Shown here in pieces: positions 63,390 to 64,000 of a DNA stretch of 64,000 bases. Below the pieces are notes generated by a model, which made no database searches, was not told where the DNA came from, and saw nothing but the letters and a program-made list of their open reading frames with translations. Both the position numbers and the translations under genes were made by a program. Numbering within the stretch: the first letter of the stretch is position 1; every line of letters starts with the position of its first letter. Source of the DNA: Anabaena cylindrica PCC 7122 (GTDB lineage Bacteria; Cyanobacteriota; Cyanobacteriia; Cyanobacteriales; Nostocaceae); contig NC_019771.1 in assembly GCF_000317695.1 (NCBI RefSeq), positions 248,001-312,000 on the forward strand, read 5' to 3'.

Positions 63390-64000
63390 TTACCCCCCAA
63401 TCTGCGACATGGTACGGGTGTAAGTACCAGAACTACCTGAATCGCGTTGCTTAAAGTTAATTTCAGCTTTGATGTTTAGTAATTGTTTGACTTGTTGTCT
63501 TAATTGGGCAGTGCTAATACCAGCACGTAAAGAAGTCTTTAAGTCTATTTGACCAGTTTCGTTTAATAAGCAGGGACGTAGCCAGCCATCAGCACTCAGA
63601 CGTACTCGGTTACAGCGATCGCAAAAACATTCCGACATCTGGCTGATAAATCCTAGCGTGCCTTTAGCTCCCGGAATTTGAAAGACATCAGCAGGACCGT
63701 TCCCATAAATCTGAGATTCTGTTAAACCCCAATGTTCACGAATACTGTACCGTAAATCAGCTGAAGATATCCAACCGCGATCGCTAAATAAATATTCATT
63801 GCCAATAGGCATAAATTCAATAAACCTGATATGCCATTGTTTATCAATCGTTAAGGCAGCTAAATTGAGAATTTCATGGTCATTAACACCGGGAATTACC
63901 ACAACATTTAACTTCAGCGGGTCAAATCCTACACAATAAGCAGCTTGAATCCCTTCCCAAACTTGTTGCCAACGTCCACGCCCATGATTACCAATGATTT
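63390..64000 (-). CDS. moaA: GTP 3',8-cyclase MoaA (C-terminal part)
   Basis: The frame is open from the stop at 63390 to the right edge, so only the last about 203 residues are present and the N-terminal radical-SAM part with its CxxxCxxC lies outside. The C-terminal FeS cluster motif CX2CX13C is visible around [12 protein letters not shown] and WLRPC. Other recognised parts are [40 protein letters not shown] and the GTP-linked C-terminal end ([12 protein letters not shown]). MoaA makes the first intermediate of molybdenum cofactor. A start at 63902 would be wrong: the frame continues upstream with family similarity. Confidence 0.93.
   Translation of the reverse strand, partial: IIGNHGRGRWQQVWEGIQAAYCVGFDPLKLNVVVIPGVNDHEILNLAALTIDKQWHIRFIEFMPIGNEYLFSDRGWISSADLRYSIREHWGLTESQIYGNGPADVFQIPGAKGTLGFISQMSECFCDRCNRVRLSADGWLRPCLLNETGQIDLKTSLRAGISTAQLRQQVKQLLNIKAEINFKQRDSGSSGTYTRTMSQIGG

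Overview
The window comes from a filamentous, heterocyst-forming cyanobacterium of the order Nostocales. Several things point there: an intact hetR, a nitrogen-fixation accessory block (cysE/nifP-like, nifV, nifZ, nifT, a thioredoxin-like ferredoxin), an aerobic-type AcsF cyclase with heme oxygenase and HemN, many HIP1 palindromes (GCGATCGC), AT-rich DNA, and abundant Nostoc-type heptamer repeats, small dispersed repeats and MITE-like elements. No rRNA, tRNA, CRISPR array or intact transposase gene was found.

Layout. (1) 1-3321, minus strand: the edge of a contractile injection system cluster (tail-fibre-like protein, small coiled coil, Pvc16/DUF4255 protein, and a carboxypeptidase-regulatory-like protein cut by the window edge). 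(2) 3846-7927: an Hsp70-family protein, UvsE, and a membrane protein of CreD-like topology. (3) 7998-13179: an Uma2 relic, then the nif accessory block with several very small genes. (4) 13410-17796: two unrecognised secreted proteins, a ferredoxin relic, a two-gene unit coding a GNAT-like protein and a thioredoxin without active-site cysteines, and a decayed DUF2237 gene. (5) 17809-25091: a very long repeat-bearing membrane protein and a TPR-CHAT protease-like protein. (6) 25491-29156: Mn catalase, a GlsB/YeaQ protein, hemN and heme oxygenase. (7) 29608-40256: a signalling island with a 2206-residue hybrid kinase (11 PAS domains) and three receiver-headed proteins plus a kinase relic. (8) 40904-49649: acsF, a secreted thioredoxin-like protein, recN, an HD hydrolase, a DCC thiol oxidoreductase, a cysteine-desulfurase-like enzyme, an Ap4A phosphorylase-like protein and a TspO-like membrane protein. 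(9) 50236-56942: proS, a methyltransferase, a toxin-antitoxin pair, an alcohol dehydrogenase whose 3' end has been duplicated downstream, and a Pit phosphate transporter. (10) 57571-64000: a chimeric coiled-coil/EamA transporter, hetR, a secreted Cys-rich protein, a possibly structured intergenic RNA, rpsD and the C-terminal part of moaA.

How the genes fit together. hetR commits cells to heterocyst formation. The nif block supplies homocitrate for FeMo-co (NifV), probably cysteine for FeS assembly (the serine acetyltransferase), and P-cluster and accessory functions (NifZ, NifT, ferredoxin). hemN, heme oxygenase and acsF form the tetrapyrrole set that other cyanobacteria induce at low oxygen; here acsF is separated from the other two by the signalling island. 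Mn catalase lies beside them. Many of the unusual features are signs of decay or domain tinkering: receiver and GAF domains without their key residues, a redox-dead thioredoxin, kinase, ferredoxin, Uma2 and DUF2237 relics, and an internal gene-tail duplication that carries a 21-bp insertion.
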